A stretch of 64,000 nucleotides of DNA, taken from the NCBI RefSeq assembly GCF_007751035.1, contig NZ_CP036433.1, positions 5,995,001-6,059,000 on the forward strand, in the 5' to 3' direction. Position 1 is the first letter of the stretch; the number at the start of each line of letters is the position of its first letter. Of this stretch, positions 54,001-61,428 are shown in pieces. Both the position numbers and the translations under genes were made by a program. Source of the DNA: Lignipirellula cremea. GTDB taxonomy: Bacteria; Planctomycetota; Planctomycetia; Pirellulales; Pirellulaceae. The notes below the pieces were generated by a model. The model was not told where the DNA came from, did not search any database, and saw nothing but the letters and a program-made list of their open reading frames with translations.

Positions 54001-55168
54001 CCTGCCCGATACCGAAAAGATCCGGCTCGCCCTGCAGGCGATCGGCGTGGTCAACTCGCAGACCCGGGCGTATCGCAAGCCGGTTACCTTTTTCAACCGC
54101 GGCGTGGCCAACTACCAGGCCCAGAAGCTGGTCACCATTGATCGCGACGGCATGCATGTGTGGCAGGCGCAGGCCGACGCCCAAAGCCGGGTGAACACCT
54201 TTGGCATGGCGACCGACCTGGATAACGTGCCGCTGGTGAATTCGCTGGTCCGCAACTATGCCGACCAGCAACGCCGCAGCACAGCGGGCGCCGCCCGTCG
54301 CGAGGTCGAAGCCAAAATTGAGAACCGCGTGCGACGCGAGTTCGACAACGAGATTCGTGATCGTCTGATCCAGGGCGAACAGGTCTGGCGCGAGAAAGTC
54401 CTGGCTCCTTTGTACAAGCTGCGGCTGGATCCGTTCCCGGTCGACATGCAAACGACCGAATCGCAGCTCGCCATCCGCTATCGTCTGGGCAACCTGCACC
54501 AGCTGGGAGCCCATACGCCCCGGCCGCACGAACCGACCAACTGCCTGGCCAGCGTCCAGGCGCATCAAAGCACCTTCAACAACTTTGTGGAACAGCTGCA
54601 GCTGGACGACAAGTTCTTTACGCTGCCCGACCTGTGCGCCGAACTGACCCGGCGGATCGACGGCCTACCGCCGATCCCGACCGACGAACTGCCCGACGAC
54701 GTCGTCCTGCAGTTTGCCGAAAGCGACGCCGTCCGCGTGCTTTTCGAACAGGACCATGTCGAAATGCGACTGCGGCTGGCAATGCTCAGCAGCGGTCGCC
54801 GGACCTGGCGTAATATCGAAATCCGCGCCCGGTACTCTCCCGTCGTCAACGGTCGTACGCTCGACTTTGAACGGCAGGACCACATTGAGTTGATCGGCCG
54901 CCTGGGCTTCCGCGACCAGATCGCCCTGCGAGGCATTTTCAGCCGCGTGTTCAGCAAGAACCAGGTGCTGCCGATTATCAAACCGGAAATGGTCGCCGGC
55001 AAACCCTGGCAGGGAACGCGGATTTCGCAACTGGTGATCGACGACGGCTGGATCGGTCTGGCGTTTGGCCATGACCATGAGGCCCCCGTCGCGCCTTTGC
55101 CGGCCGAATCGGATCGTCCGTTGCCGCCCCAGACGGCCCGTCGTCCGCAGCATGCTAACTTTCGCTAA
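51095..55168 (+). CDS. Large membrane-anchored protein with Ser/Pro-rich tandem repeats, function unknown
   Basis: The start has GAGGAGAG 7 bases upstream. The 1,357 residues begin with a membrane helix (WPFICIAACLFVLCLMA). About 115-280 is a 33-residue tandem repeat (SFGQFSSNQATVSASGPASV, then SAKPTAKPSSATP). A Pro/Ala/Ser-rich linker runs to about 500. The C-terminal two thirds, from about 670, is a folded, mostly helical domain followed by strands; stretches include LEQQEQTRDLGQRLHLELEKL, RYRNANVRVSASAELLNRF and VVNGRTLDFERQDHIELIGRL. A surface protein with a long flexible stalk is a fair reading. The last domain is not one I recognise. Converges on the RDD gene pair. Confidence 0.7.
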   Translation: MSNRSRFPIWPFICIAACLFVLCLMAPRVWREFQPSAQVSAETEYQADPIIEPLPAEMPSDTARFVSAYADENTHNPYASRGGSMPSFAIESSPRIKSTSRTNTAKPAKKPSSPVPSFGQFSSNAATVSASGPSSVPAKPTAKPSSAKPSFGQFSSNQATVSASGPSSVPAKPTAKRSSAKPSFGQFSSNQATVSASGPASVSAKPTAKPSSATPSFGQFSSNQATVSASGPASVSAKPTAKPSSATPSFGQFSSNQATVSASGPTTVPVEPPAREAAPTTSGGQFSASVATVSPAAPEPPPVAPRAPEAAPTTSGGSFAGTPASSPPLPPVSLNEPSVASAPIAPVAATPSIAAPNVAAPNVATPGLAAPNLPAADTNVAVKPSLPTESSVVLAPPAAVESSPETSPSDALVLQSEISESNFAEIAAANTAPEPPGGAIVSSEMEKVAAELVLPTIEAPALPEIEDVAINFAPLPAPDLSYAIDGSTAAPPATGGVPRLAAAAAEDRTLSPRRADLDLRAVVGARLGPLALSRRQCEPAMEPGLNDTAALGALAFDGRGSRLAWQLSGLSGAVETPALKMPATPLTMEALGICPAAIRPLVGARYAATEPPSLTPEVAPMQPEVEGSQAPLSLATPERSQPAGSTPGLEETPSLLSERKPEGQLDRSSPWPYPRALIDAAARLEQQEQTRDLGQRLHLELEKLAGLQSFDDDHAFGIGTRLYAISQEAWSLAARVPENAIKVDLQRLSYSLARRVETWLQVHRIAAQGFQVSRVSLEPEVLKQRLADVDRQIGRLKLAASWRRYLLLDELDKLALGSGVGVEPADLARSVISRIESSKLTREQEEFFSQPEFVALKYELSRWSIEPVDYSELLRTLEAYEDDNLTADARPLAESIMSLRWSSGDEVKTLGQRLETRYRNANVRVSASAELLNRFIPDPPTSTEPVYDDIQGAYVQGRSQTEAQIQVLCLPDTEKIRLALQAIGVVNSQTRAYRKPVTFFNRGVANYQAQKLVTIDRDGMHVWQAQADAQSRVNTFGMATDLDNVPLVNSLVRNYADQQRRSTAGAARREVEAKIENRVRREFDNEIRDRLIQGEQVWREKVLAPLYKLRLDPFPVDMQTTESQLAIRYRLGNLHQLGAHTPRPHEPTNCLASVQAHQSTFNNFVEQLQLDDKFFTLPDLCAELTRRIDGLPPIPTDELPDDVVLQFAESDAVRVLFEQDHVEMRLRLAMLSSGRRTWRNIEIRARYSPVVNGRTLDFERQDHIELIGRLGFRDQIALRGIFSRVFSKNQVLPIIKPEMVAGKPWQGTRISQLVIDDGWIGLAFGHDHEAPVAPLPAESDRPLPPQTARRPQHANFR
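51440..51934 (+). repeat. 99-bp tandem repeats (about 4.5-5 copies)
   Basis: Units begin near 51440, 51539, 51638, 51737 and 51836, each 99 bp, coding a 33-residue Ser/Pro/Lys-rich unit of the large membrane-anchored protein. The last copy is degenerate and degraded forms continue. Substitutions are scattered, so the array is a coding minisatellite. Confidence 0.88.
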
Positions 55169-55198
55169 CACAGCGTGTTGAAGGGCCGAAGTTTCTCA

Positions 55199-55224
55199 CC
55201 GCGATCGCTAGCGTGCTATCGCGG
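55199..55224. terminator. Hairpin between convergent genes
   Basis: CCGCGAT and ATCGCGG form a 7-bp stem around a 12-base loop, overlapping the stop codon of the RDD protein and about 30 bases past the stop of the plus-strand gene. It has no T-run, so a weak or factor-assisted terminator at best. Confidence 0.35.
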
Positions 55225-55806
55225 AGTCGCTCGCGATCGTCGCAAGCCTGGCGGACGCGGATCCCTGACTTGGGCCCGCGAGCTATCCTCAGGCGGTATC
55301 AGCTCCAGATCGTAGCTATTGACCACCCGCGTGCCCGACACCGAATCGTGTGCTCCGACCGCGAATCTCCCCAGAAACGTAAAGCCTTCGCCGGGAATGA
55401 AGCGAACCAGAGTACGCGCCGCCAACTGCCGGAATGACGGTCGCCCGCCTGCGGCGTTCACTACCTGCGTGCCGGTCACCAGTTTGGCGATCGTCTTCTG
55501 GAACAGCGACTCCTGAATCAGGTAGTAGGCAGGAATGGCCAGCAAGCAGAGCAGGCCGCTGCTCATTTCGAAGAGCCCTATCTCTTGCGGAGAAGCGTCA
55601 GCCAGGGACTGGGATCGTATGGCGACGTAAACGTATTCCAACTGCCAGTCGATCCCATTGACCAGACAGGCAATCAGCACGCCGTCGAAAACCATGTTGA
55701 GAAATCGCTTTTCCGGAGAGGCCGGACTCAGCGACCAGGCGGGCTCTGGCAGGCTTCCTGACGGCTTCGGCGACCGCTTTGGACTGGCGCCAGGATTGTT
55801 GGACAC
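55216..55806 (-). CDS. RDD-family membrane protein (first of two paralogues)
   Basis: The start is the GTG at 55806: AAGGAAA lies 8 bases upstream, and the product from here (VSNNPGASPKRSPKPSG) aligns with the start of its neighbour MSDNPYASPQESAKL. The longer frame upstream does not. The 196 residues match the RDD layout: an AxxxKRFLN opening, two to three membrane segments (about 35-60 and 90-115), ESLFQKTIAKLVTGTQVVNAAGGRPSFRQLAARTLVRFIPGE, where QKTIAK and an 'R..R.-P' stretch carry the Arg/Asp residues. The family's transport role is not settled. Downstream paralogue in a cluster with the 55844 gene. Confidence 0.82.
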   Translation of the reverse strand: MSNNPGASPKRSPKPSGSLPEPAWSLSPASPEKRFLNMVFDGVLIACLVNGIDWQLEYVYVAIRSQSLADASPQEIGLFEMSSGLLCLLAIPAYYLIQESLFQKTIAKLVTGTQVVNAAGGRPSFRQLAARTLVRFIPGEGFTFLGRFAVGAHDSVSGTRVVNSYDLELIPPEDSSRAQVRDPRPPGLRRSRATPR

Positions 55807-55843
55807 TGGGCGTTTCCTTAACAAAGACGCGGCGAATTCCGGG

Positions 55844-56377
55844 TTATCCGTATTGCTGGCCGGGCGGCATCTGGTCCAGGTCGCGGGTGCTGACCACGCG
55901 GGTCCCCGACAGCGAGTCGTGCCAGCCGACCGGCAGCGCAGAGAGAAACGAAAAGTGGTCAAACGGTATGAGCCGGGCGAAGGAACGTCCTGCGATCTGC
56001 TTGAACGACGGCGGCCCGCCTTCGGCGTTCATCACTTGCGTACCGGTCAACAGCTTGCCGATGGTCTTCTGGAACAGCGACTCCATCACCAGATAATAGC
56101 CCACGAGGATCGAGATCCACACCAGAAAGGAGAGCGTGTTCAAGATCGCCGCCTCATTTGGGGTAAAGCCGTCGACGACATGCGGGTTCATCTGAAAGAA
56201 GACATACAGCAATCCCAGTTGAGCCGCCTGGTTCACCAGGAGCAACAAACTAAAATCGACGACCAGGTTAATAAACCGCTTGCCCTGGGACGCCGGATTC
56301 AGCGTCCAGCCGGGCTCGGGCGTGCTGCTAAACAGCTTTGCCGATTCCTGCGGACTGGCGTAAGGATTGTCTGACAT
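55844..56377 (-). CDS. RDD-family membrane protein (second paralogue)
   Basis: The 177 residues open MSDNPYASPQESAKLF, then NPASQGKRFINLVVDFSLLLLVNQAAQLGLLYVFF. A second pair of membrane segments follows (ILNTLSFLVWISILVGYYLVM), then ESLFQKTIGKLLTGTQVMNAEGGPPSFKQIAGRSFARLIPFD. The closing HDSLSGTRVVSTRDLD matches the paralogue at 55216. It lies 37 bases upstream of that gene and 62 bases downstream of the gene at 56440, all minus, so likely one transcript. Some RDD proteins act as sodium/proton antiporters; none of that is shown here. Confidence 0.83.
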   Translation of the reverse strand: MSDNPYASPQESAKLFSSTPEPGWTLNPASQGKRFINLVVDFSLLLLVNQAAQLGLLYVFFQMNPHVVDGFTPNEAAILNTLSFLVWISILVGYYLVMESLFQKTIGKLLTGTQVMNAEGGPPSFKQIAGRSFARLIPFDHFSFLSALPVGWHDSLSGTRVVSTRDLDQMPPGQQYG

Positions 56378-56439
56378 CCTGCATATCCATCGTAAGGACG
56401 GGAGGAAATTGCCGTTCTTCCAGGGACGCTGCGGCGGCG

Positions 56440-56979
56440 TTATTCGTCCCGCTCGCCGACAATCGTGAGAGTCACCCGGATGATGGCTCCCCGTTGCACG
56501 TCGTACAGGCAGTAGATTTTGAGCCAGCGCAAAATGGCGTTGACGCGAGGCAGGTCAGCGGCGGTTGCTTCGAAGACAAGATACGGCGACTGACGCACCG
56601 TCTGCATGGTGATTGCCCGCCACTCCAGCCCGGCCAGATCCAGATCGGGCCGGTAATCCGCCAGGCCCGCCTGGTCACGTTGCAGAATCAGCCGCCGCAG
56701 CAGATCGACAGTGACAGCTTTTGACACCGGCTCCCGCCAGCGCGCGGCCCAGTCCTGCTCAAACCGCCGCTGCACTTCGGCCGCATTCTCGCCCGGTTCG
56801 TACTTCGGCCAGGTATGGACCTCGGGGATCAAGGTCAGTTCCGGCGCCAGGCACAGCCCGACGATCGGTACGGTCGCCGGAGACGTCTGGGCCCGCACCG
56901 GTGCGGCCAGCAGCAGGCTGAGAAGCACTGCGGCGATCGCGCAGCGGGGTCTCCAGGATTGTCGCTTGCGGCTGCCCAT
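56440..56979 (-). CDS. Secreted protein of unknown function upstream of the RDD pair
   Basis: A 179-residue protein with a signal peptide (AIAAVLLSLLLAAPVRAQ), starting at ATG 56979; another ATG ten codons earlier (57009) is possible. The mature part has strands VPIVGLCLAPELTLIPEVHTW and a helical stretch ENAAEVQRRFEQDWAARW, then ITMQTVRQSPYLVFEATAADLPRVNAILRWL and VQRGAIIRVTLTIVGERD. No recognised family. First gene of the probable three-gene unit with the RDD proteins. Confidence 0.65.
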   Translation of the reverse strand: MGSRKRQSWRPRCAIAAVLLSLLLAAPVRAQTSPATVPIVGLCLAPELTLIPEVHTWPKYEPGENAAEVQRRFEQDWAARWREPVSKAVTVDLLRRLILQRDQAGLADYRPDLDLAGLEWRAITMQTVRQSPYLVFEATAADLPRVNAILRWLKIYCLYDVQRGAIIRVTLTIVGERDE

Positions 56980-57036
56980 GGATGACGTCGCCCTGGGATG
57001 GAGTGGCATCGTTCGTTGTACGAAAGACGGCGGTCA

Positions 57037-57098
57037 GTCGCCTTTTGCTCCGCAAAAGAACGCGTACTTTCGCGGAGCGAAGGTCGACTTTCTGCGTC
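57037..57098. repeat. Dispersed hairpin repeat, second family, copy 1
   Basis: Contains back-to-back hairpins CTTTTGC-TC-CGCAAAAG and CTTTCGC-GGA-GCGAAGG, ending GACTTTCTGCGTC. Its reverse complement matches 60265-60327 at about 85% by eye. It lies upstream of the gene at 56440 and close to the left end of the IS element. Confidence 0.7.
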
Positions 57099-57194
57099 TG
57101 CACTTCCTCAAAACGATGAAATAATAGCGGGTAGTTCTGCGTCAATCTTCAATCTTAGAGTGAGCGATTTCGGCCGTGCCGCCAAAAAAACCGT

Positions 57195-57206
57195 GGGCTA
57201 GCGCCC
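57195..57206. repeat. Left target-site duplication of the IS element
   Basis: GGGCTAGCGCCC, identical to the 12 bases right of the element at 58735-58746. The target is itself near-palindromic. Confidence 0.75.
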
Positions 57207-57214
57207 AATGGCAC

Positions 57215-58609
57215 TCACTTTGGCTCGTTTTCGGGTTGGTTCCAGGGTGGAGATCTTTTTTTAAAATGCGAGGATTTGGAGCGGCGTTTGTAGCTTTCGC
57301 GGGAGTAGCTCCGGCCGGGGCGGTTCGGCAATTTCTCTCGCGCTGCGTACTTGAGCGCTCGTGCGTAAGCCGTGCGCCAGGCGCCGGCGTCGGGGAATGT
57401 TTTTTGGAGCAGGAAGATGCGGAACACGTCCCACACGCCGGTGAAGCTGAGCCGCCGCGGCGGTACGTTGGCCTGTTCCGCCGCCTGTTTGCGGAACTGG
57501 ATCGTCAGGTTATAGGCCACGATCGACGCCATCAGTTCTTTGCGGAACATCTCAGGACTCTTGGCGAGGATGTTCTCGATGTCGAGCGTCACCTTGATCT
57601 GTGAGAGATCTGTTTCCACACGCCACCGCTGACTATACAAATCGGCGATGACGTCCAATTCGTCGGTCAGGTCGGTCGCCAGATAGATTGTTTCGCCGTG
57701 GACGCTTTCGAACACGTGCAGCCGAATCGGCAGCGAGAAGTCCTCCGGCAATTGAGGATTGTCGCGCAGCTCGCGGCGACTGGGTGTCCATTGTCCTCGA
57801 TACGTTTTCCAGTCCTCGCCTTGTTCGATCAACTCGGCGTCCTTTTGCAGCCGGCGAAAGCGGTCCTTCTTCATCCGCACCACGAAGCGTTGATTGGCCG
57901 TGTGGAACTCGTAGGCGACACGCGTAATGCCGTAAGCTGTGTCGACCAGAATCACCGAATCGGCCGGGATGCGTTGTAAATGATCGTGGATCAGGCTGGT
58001 TTCCGAGACCGCCTGGTCGCCGTACATCGCACCGATTTCCGGGGGCAACGCCGCTCCACTTTCGACCTCATGAGCCACGACCAGATAGGCCATCGGCCAG
58101 GCCGACTCTCCGTACTGATTGGAAGCGGGCGGGAAGACGTCGTACAGTTCCCATTCCGGTCCCAGCGAGATCGTCGTGCCGTCCAGCGCGAACACGCGTC
58201 GCCCGCCGAAGGTGGGCGGAGCGTTGTCGACCAGCGACCGCCAGACGGCGTTGCAGAGCCACATGACGGTCTCCAGCGACAAACGGCTCCGGCCCCGGGA
58301 GTACGCCGCGGTGCTGGAAGAGAGGGTCGCTTCTTCGATGCGTTTATTGTCGGGCACGATGTCCGGGCACTGCTCGATCAAGGCCTTGACCGCCTCGGCC
58401 ATCGAGCAACCGCCGCGCAATCGCTGCAAGACCAACAGCCACAGGACGACGCCAGACGTGTAAATCGTTTGGGCGTGGGAGGGCTGCAACTCATCGGCCT
58501 GGCGGAGATCCACGATCTCTTCCAACTGGGCAAACACGGCGTCAAACTCCGCCGCCCGCGCCTGCTCGGATTTCTGTGCTTTCTGCTTACGTTTCTGTTT
58601 GGCCGCCAT
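57215..58609 (-). CDS. IS4-family DDE transposase
   Basis: ATG at 58609 with AAGGAG 7 bases upstream; 464 residues, intact. The DDE catalytic residues are visible: FALDGTTISL (D), VILVDTAYG (D) and YSQRWRVETDLSQIK, the Y-x2-R-x3-E-x6-K signature of IS4 enzymes. N-terminal residues about 1-110 are helical and basic (DNA-binding region); a beta insertion lies between the second Asp and the Glu, as in IS4 (IRLHVFESVHGETIYLATDL). It acts by a cut-and-paste mechanism by family analogy. No truncation or frameshift; the C-terminal tail is basic (YKRRSKSSHFKKRSPP). Confidence 0.95.
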   Translation of the reverse strand: MAAKQKRKQKAQKSEQARAAEFDAVFAQLEEIVDLRQADELQPSHAQTIYTSGVVLWLLVLQRLRGGCSMAEAVKALIEQCPDIVPDNKRIEEATLSSSTAAYSRGRSRLSLETVMWLCNAVWRSLVDNAPPTFGGRRVFALDGTTISLGPEWELYDVFPPASNQYGESAWPMAYLVVAHEVESGAALPPEIGAMYGDQAVSETSLIHDHLQRIPADSVILVDTAYGITRVAYEFHTANQRFVVRMKKDRFRRLQKDAELIEQGEDWKTYRGQWTPSRRELRDNPQLPEDFSLPIRLHVFESVHGETIYLATDLTDELDVIADLYSQRWRVETDLSQIKVTLDIENILAKSPEMFRKELMASIVAYNLTIQFRKQAAEQANVPPRRLSFTGVWDVFRIFLLQKTFPDAGAWRTAYARALKYAAREKLPNRPGRSYSRESYKRRSKSSHFKKRSPPWNQPENEPK

Positions 58610-58648
58610 CGCAAGACTCCTTATCAATGAGTAAGAAGTCAGGAAGGG

Positions 58649-58697
58649 GCGCAAATTTCATGCCAAAACATGCGGCGCAAAATTCATGCCAAAAACC
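58649..58697. repeat. Imperfect tandem pair in the IS leader
   Basis: GCGCAAATTTCATGCCAAAA at about 58650 is repeated as GCGCAAAAATTCATGCC from about 58675. They lie between the right end of the element and the transposase start, where subterminal transposase-binding sites or an outside promoter would be expected. Confidence 0.5.
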
Positions 58698-58734
58698 ACC
58701 CCAGGCAACGGATTTGGTAAAAACAGTGCCATTG

Positions 58735-58746
58735 GGCTAGCGCCCG
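58735..58746. repeat. Right target-site duplication of the IS element
   Basis: GGGCTAGCGCCC, identical to 57195-57206. Confidence 0.75.
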
Positions 58747-58832
58747 GCGGCTGATTGAGAGAAACCTGATTTTATGGTTTGACGCTCCAGTAGTCATTCT
58801 TTTCCCGTTCCGAGCGAAAGCCGTCTTTTCTG

Positions 58833-60101
58833 TCAAGCCAGCAAGCGATCTTCGGCGGCGGCGTGCGGGGTGACTTCGAGAATGGTTCCCCGGGCGGACA
58901 ACTCACCGTTAAACTCCACCGGCGCGTATCGGCAGGAAGTGCCAATCAGCCGTCCGGGGGCGTCGGTCGCTTCTGCTTCCGCCAGCACCTGCAAAGGCAT
59001 CCCAATCAGGGTGGCGTAATAGTCGCGGCGGAGATCGGCTTCAATCTCAGCCAGTCGTTTGCCGCGTTCTCCTTTGACGACCTTGGTCACCTGGTCCGGC
59101 ATGTCGGCGGCCGGCGTGCCGCGACGGGCGCTGAACGGGAACATGTGGATCTTGGAGAACTGCGCGTCTACGCAGGCCTGGCAGGTTTGTTCGAATTCCT
59201 CGTCGGTTTCGCCGGGAAAGCCGACGATGACATCGGTCGTGATGGCCGGCCGATCAAGTGTCTCTCGCACCAGACGGCAGCGATCCAGGAACCGCTGTAC
59301 GCCCCAGCGACGCTTCATGCGGCGGAGCACGCTATCGGATCCGCTTTGCATGCAAATGTGGAAATGGCTGCAGACTTTGTCGCCTGCTTCGCCAATCGCA
59401 TCGAGCAGATCGCGCGTGACTTCAGTCGCTTCGATGCTTGACAGTCGCAGACGAAAGTCGCCCGGCAGACGGCACAAATCGCGGACCAGGCTCGACAACC
59501 GCAGCCACTCTTCGCGCGGGCGATTGAAGTTGGAATCAACGCCAAAGTGCCCCAGGTGGACGCCGGTCAGCACGATCTCGCGATAGCCGTTATCGACCAG
59601 GCGTTCGGCCTCGGCCAGAATGTCGGCGACCGGCCGGCTGTACATTTGCGGCCGCACCTGCGGGATGATGCAATAGCTGCACCGCAAGAGACATCCGTCC
59701 TGCACCTTGATATACGCACGGGAGCGATCGCCAAAATTGGAGAGGCCCGTCGGAATGTCGACCACGCCAAACCGCCCCAGCAAGTCGGGCAGCTCCCGTT
59801 TATCGACCACCACTTCCGCCACTTGCGGCAGGGCGGCCACTTCCTCTGGCGCCCGGGTGGCGTAGCAGCCCATCACCACGATCCGGGCCTGCGGATTATC
59901 GCGGGCCAGGCGCCTGATGATTTGCCGGCTTTTGGAGTCGCCTTCGTTGGTGACGGTGCACGTATTCACCACGCACAGATCGGCCGTTTCTCCTTCGCTG
60001 GCGTCCTCATAGCCAATCCCGACCAGTCCCTGGCGCACATACTCTGTTTCGTACTGGTTGACCTTGCAGCCCAAGGTGACGGTCTTCAGTTTGGCCGGCA
60101 T
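58833..60101 (-). CDS. mtaB: tRNA (N6-threonylcarbamoyladenosine(37)-C2)-methylthiotransferase
   Basis: Radical-SAM enzyme that adds a methylthio group to t6A at tRNA position 37. The ATG at 60101 (MPAKLKTVTLGCKVNQYE) gives 422 residues. An N-terminal UPF0004 domain with three Cys for the auxiliary cluster is visible: LGCKVNQ, VVNTCTVT and VMGCYA. The radical-SAM motif is CLLRCSYC (CxxxCxxC). GVHLGHFGVD and SSIEATEV are SAM-domain blocks; the C-terminal TRAM domain spans about 360-420. MtaB is favoured over MiaB by the 'KVNQYET' opening and the EGDSKSRQ block. Transcribed alone; the IS4 element lies 87 bases past its stop. Confidence 0.93.
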   Translation of the reverse strand: MPAKLKTVTLGCKVNQYETEYVRQGLVGIGYEDASEGETADLCVVNTCTVTNEGDSKSRQIIRRLARDNPQARIVVMGCYATRAPEEVAALPQVAEVVVDKRELPDLLGRFGVVDIPTGLSNFGDRSRAYIKVQDGCLLRCSYCIIPQVRPQMYSRPVADILAEAERLVDNGYREIVLTGVHLGHFGVDSNFNRPREEWLRLSSLVRDLCRLPGDFRLRLSSIEATEVTRDLLDAIGEAGDKVCSHFHICMQSGSDSVLRRMKRRWGVQRFLDRCRLVRETLDRPAITTDVIVGFPGETDEEFEQTCQACVDAQFSKIHMFPFSARRGTPAADMPDQVTKVVKGERGKRLAEIEADLRRDYYATLIGMPLQVLAEAEATDAPGRLIGTSCRYAPVEFNGELSARGTILEVTPHAAAEDRLLA

Positions 60102-60264
60102 AAAATCGACTTCAATGAGAGAAAGCAGCAAAAGCCCATTATAAAGAATCGCCCCGATCCCACCACCGCGGCAGGAGACGCCTGGCGCCGGGGTTACTTC
60201 GCAGTGTAAGGAACGCGCGGGTCATTATCTTTCGATTCTGGTTTCGTCGTTTAGCGGAAGAAAA

Positions 60265-60327
60265 GACGCAGGACAGTCGACTTTCCGTCCGTGAAAGATC
60301 GCGTTCTTTTGCGGAGCAAAAGACGAC
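60265..60327. repeat. Dispersed hairpin repeat, second family, copy 2 (inverted)
   Basis: Inverted relative to 57037-57098. It carries the same two hairpin cores (CTTTTGC/GCAAAAG and TTCC/GGAA type) and lies in the gap between mtaB and the upstream secreted-protein gene. Confidence 0.7.
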
Positions 60328-60343
60328 TAACCGGCCATCCCCG

Positions 60344-61267
60344 TTACGGCTCCAGGGCAAAGGTCGTGACCAGCTGGGCCACGGACTCCATTTCGATGAC
60401 GACGTCGCGATACGTTTTTTCCGAGGTCAGCTTCTGCTGGATCTCCACCCGGGCGAACCGGCCGGCCGTGCTGTCAAACAGTAGCTTCCCCGTTTGTTCC
60501 TGGCTGGTCACTTTCAGGCCCGACGACGGGACGTTTTCGCCGCCAGCAGGCGGATCGCGCAGCTCGACCGTCGAGGCGACCTCGATCAGGTCATAGGCCA
60601 TTTCGTCCACGGTCGTTTCGCCCATGTAGGTATACTTGTTTGACTGCTGCAGCCGACCAACTGGCGAAGCCACCTGTGCGTCGGCGGTCCAGCTGTCGCC
60701 GGAGTTCACCGCCTGTTCCGGCAGCACAATCAGCGATTGCCGCAGCAACTGGGCGAGCGACTCCGCGGAGAGCAGCGACTTCAGCTTCCCGGCGCGGGCC
60801 GCACGCTGCACGGCCTCGCTGGCCTGGGGAGAAAGTTTGACGGTGGTCAGCTCGCCCCGCGGCGTCATGGTCACCTGCAGCGAGGCTCCGATCAGGGCGG
60901 ATACGGCGGCCAACTGGTCCGCGGCGCCTTCGGCCTGGTCGGGAGAGGCCGTATCGTAGGCGGCCGCGCCGGCTTCCGGCGTGTTCATTCTCAGCACGAT
61001 GCGACGGATCGTCTGCGTGATGGAAGCGACGCCGTCGTTGTCGACGCTATCGACTTTCCATTGCATGTCGATCGCCGTTTCCAGCGACATTTTCAGCGCA
61101 TTGCCTTGCACCACGCGTTGCACCTGCGTGGACTGCGTGGAGCGCACGGCCAGTTGCTGGCCCGATTCCAACTGCCAGCGGAACAGCTGCTCTCCCTGGG
61201 CGACGCCAGGCGCCAGGACTGCCAGGAGCGCCAGGAGCGCTGCCGGGGAGATGATTTGGATTTTCAT
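60344..61267 (-). CDS. Secreted protein, possibly DUF6263-like
   Basis: The 307 residues have a signal peptide (IISPAALLALLAVLAPGVAQGE). The mature part is LFRWQLESGQQLAVRSTQSTQVQRVV, a run of beta strands, and repeated 'V..MQW.V..V..DG.A.I.QTI.RI' (VDSVDNDGVASITQTIRRI). The second half has LRQSLIVLPEQAVNSGDSWTADA and YMGETTVDEMAYDLIEVAS. This resembles the DUF6263-type lipoproteins, where a 'PL..V..G..W' motif follows an early beta domain; the assignment is uncertain and the function unknown. GACGGAAACC precedes the start; a strong Shine-Dalgarno is not seen. Same strand as mtaB, downstream. Confidence 0.65.
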   Translation of the reverse strand: MKIQIISPAALLALLAVLAPGVAQGEQLFRWQLESGQQLAVRSTQSTQVQRVVQGNALKMSLETAIDMQWKVDSVDNDGVASITQTIRRIVLRMNTPEAGAAAYDTASPDQAEGAADQLAAVSALIGASLQVTMTPRGELTTVKLSPQASEAVQRAARAGKLKSLLSAESLAQLLRQSLIVLPEQAVNSGDSWTADAQVASPVGRLQQSNKYTYMGETTVDEMAYDLIEVASTVELRDPPAGGENVPSSGLKVTSQEQTGKLLFDSTAGRFARVEIQQKLTSEKTYRDVVIEMESVAQLVTTFALEP

Positions 61268-61428
61268 TCGACGGTTTCCGTCCGGATAAATCGCAAGGTT
61301 GACGACGGGCCAGGCAGGAGCCGGTCAACGCGGAAACACGCGTGAAGCCGCGCCTGCCCTGATAGTGTACCCGTTACCGGCGGGAGTTGTCGAACGGCGG
61401 GGACGGAGCAACGTCGGCCGATGCAACG

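Larger units (their letters stand above)
57207..58734 (-). mobile_element. IS4-type insertion sequence, complete
   Basis: A 1,528-bp element flanked by 12-bp direct repeats (57195-57206 and 58735-58746) with terminal inverted repeats AATGGCACT and AGTGCCATT, perfect over 9 bp (extendable to 12 bp with CCC if the target overlap is read differently). It holds one transposase gene on the minus strand whose stop codon lies at the left inverted repeat. A leader of about 120 bases precedes the gene. The direct repeat length fits IS4 relatives, which make 8-13 bp duplications. Identical duplications and an intact frame argue for a recent insertion. Confidence 0.85.
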
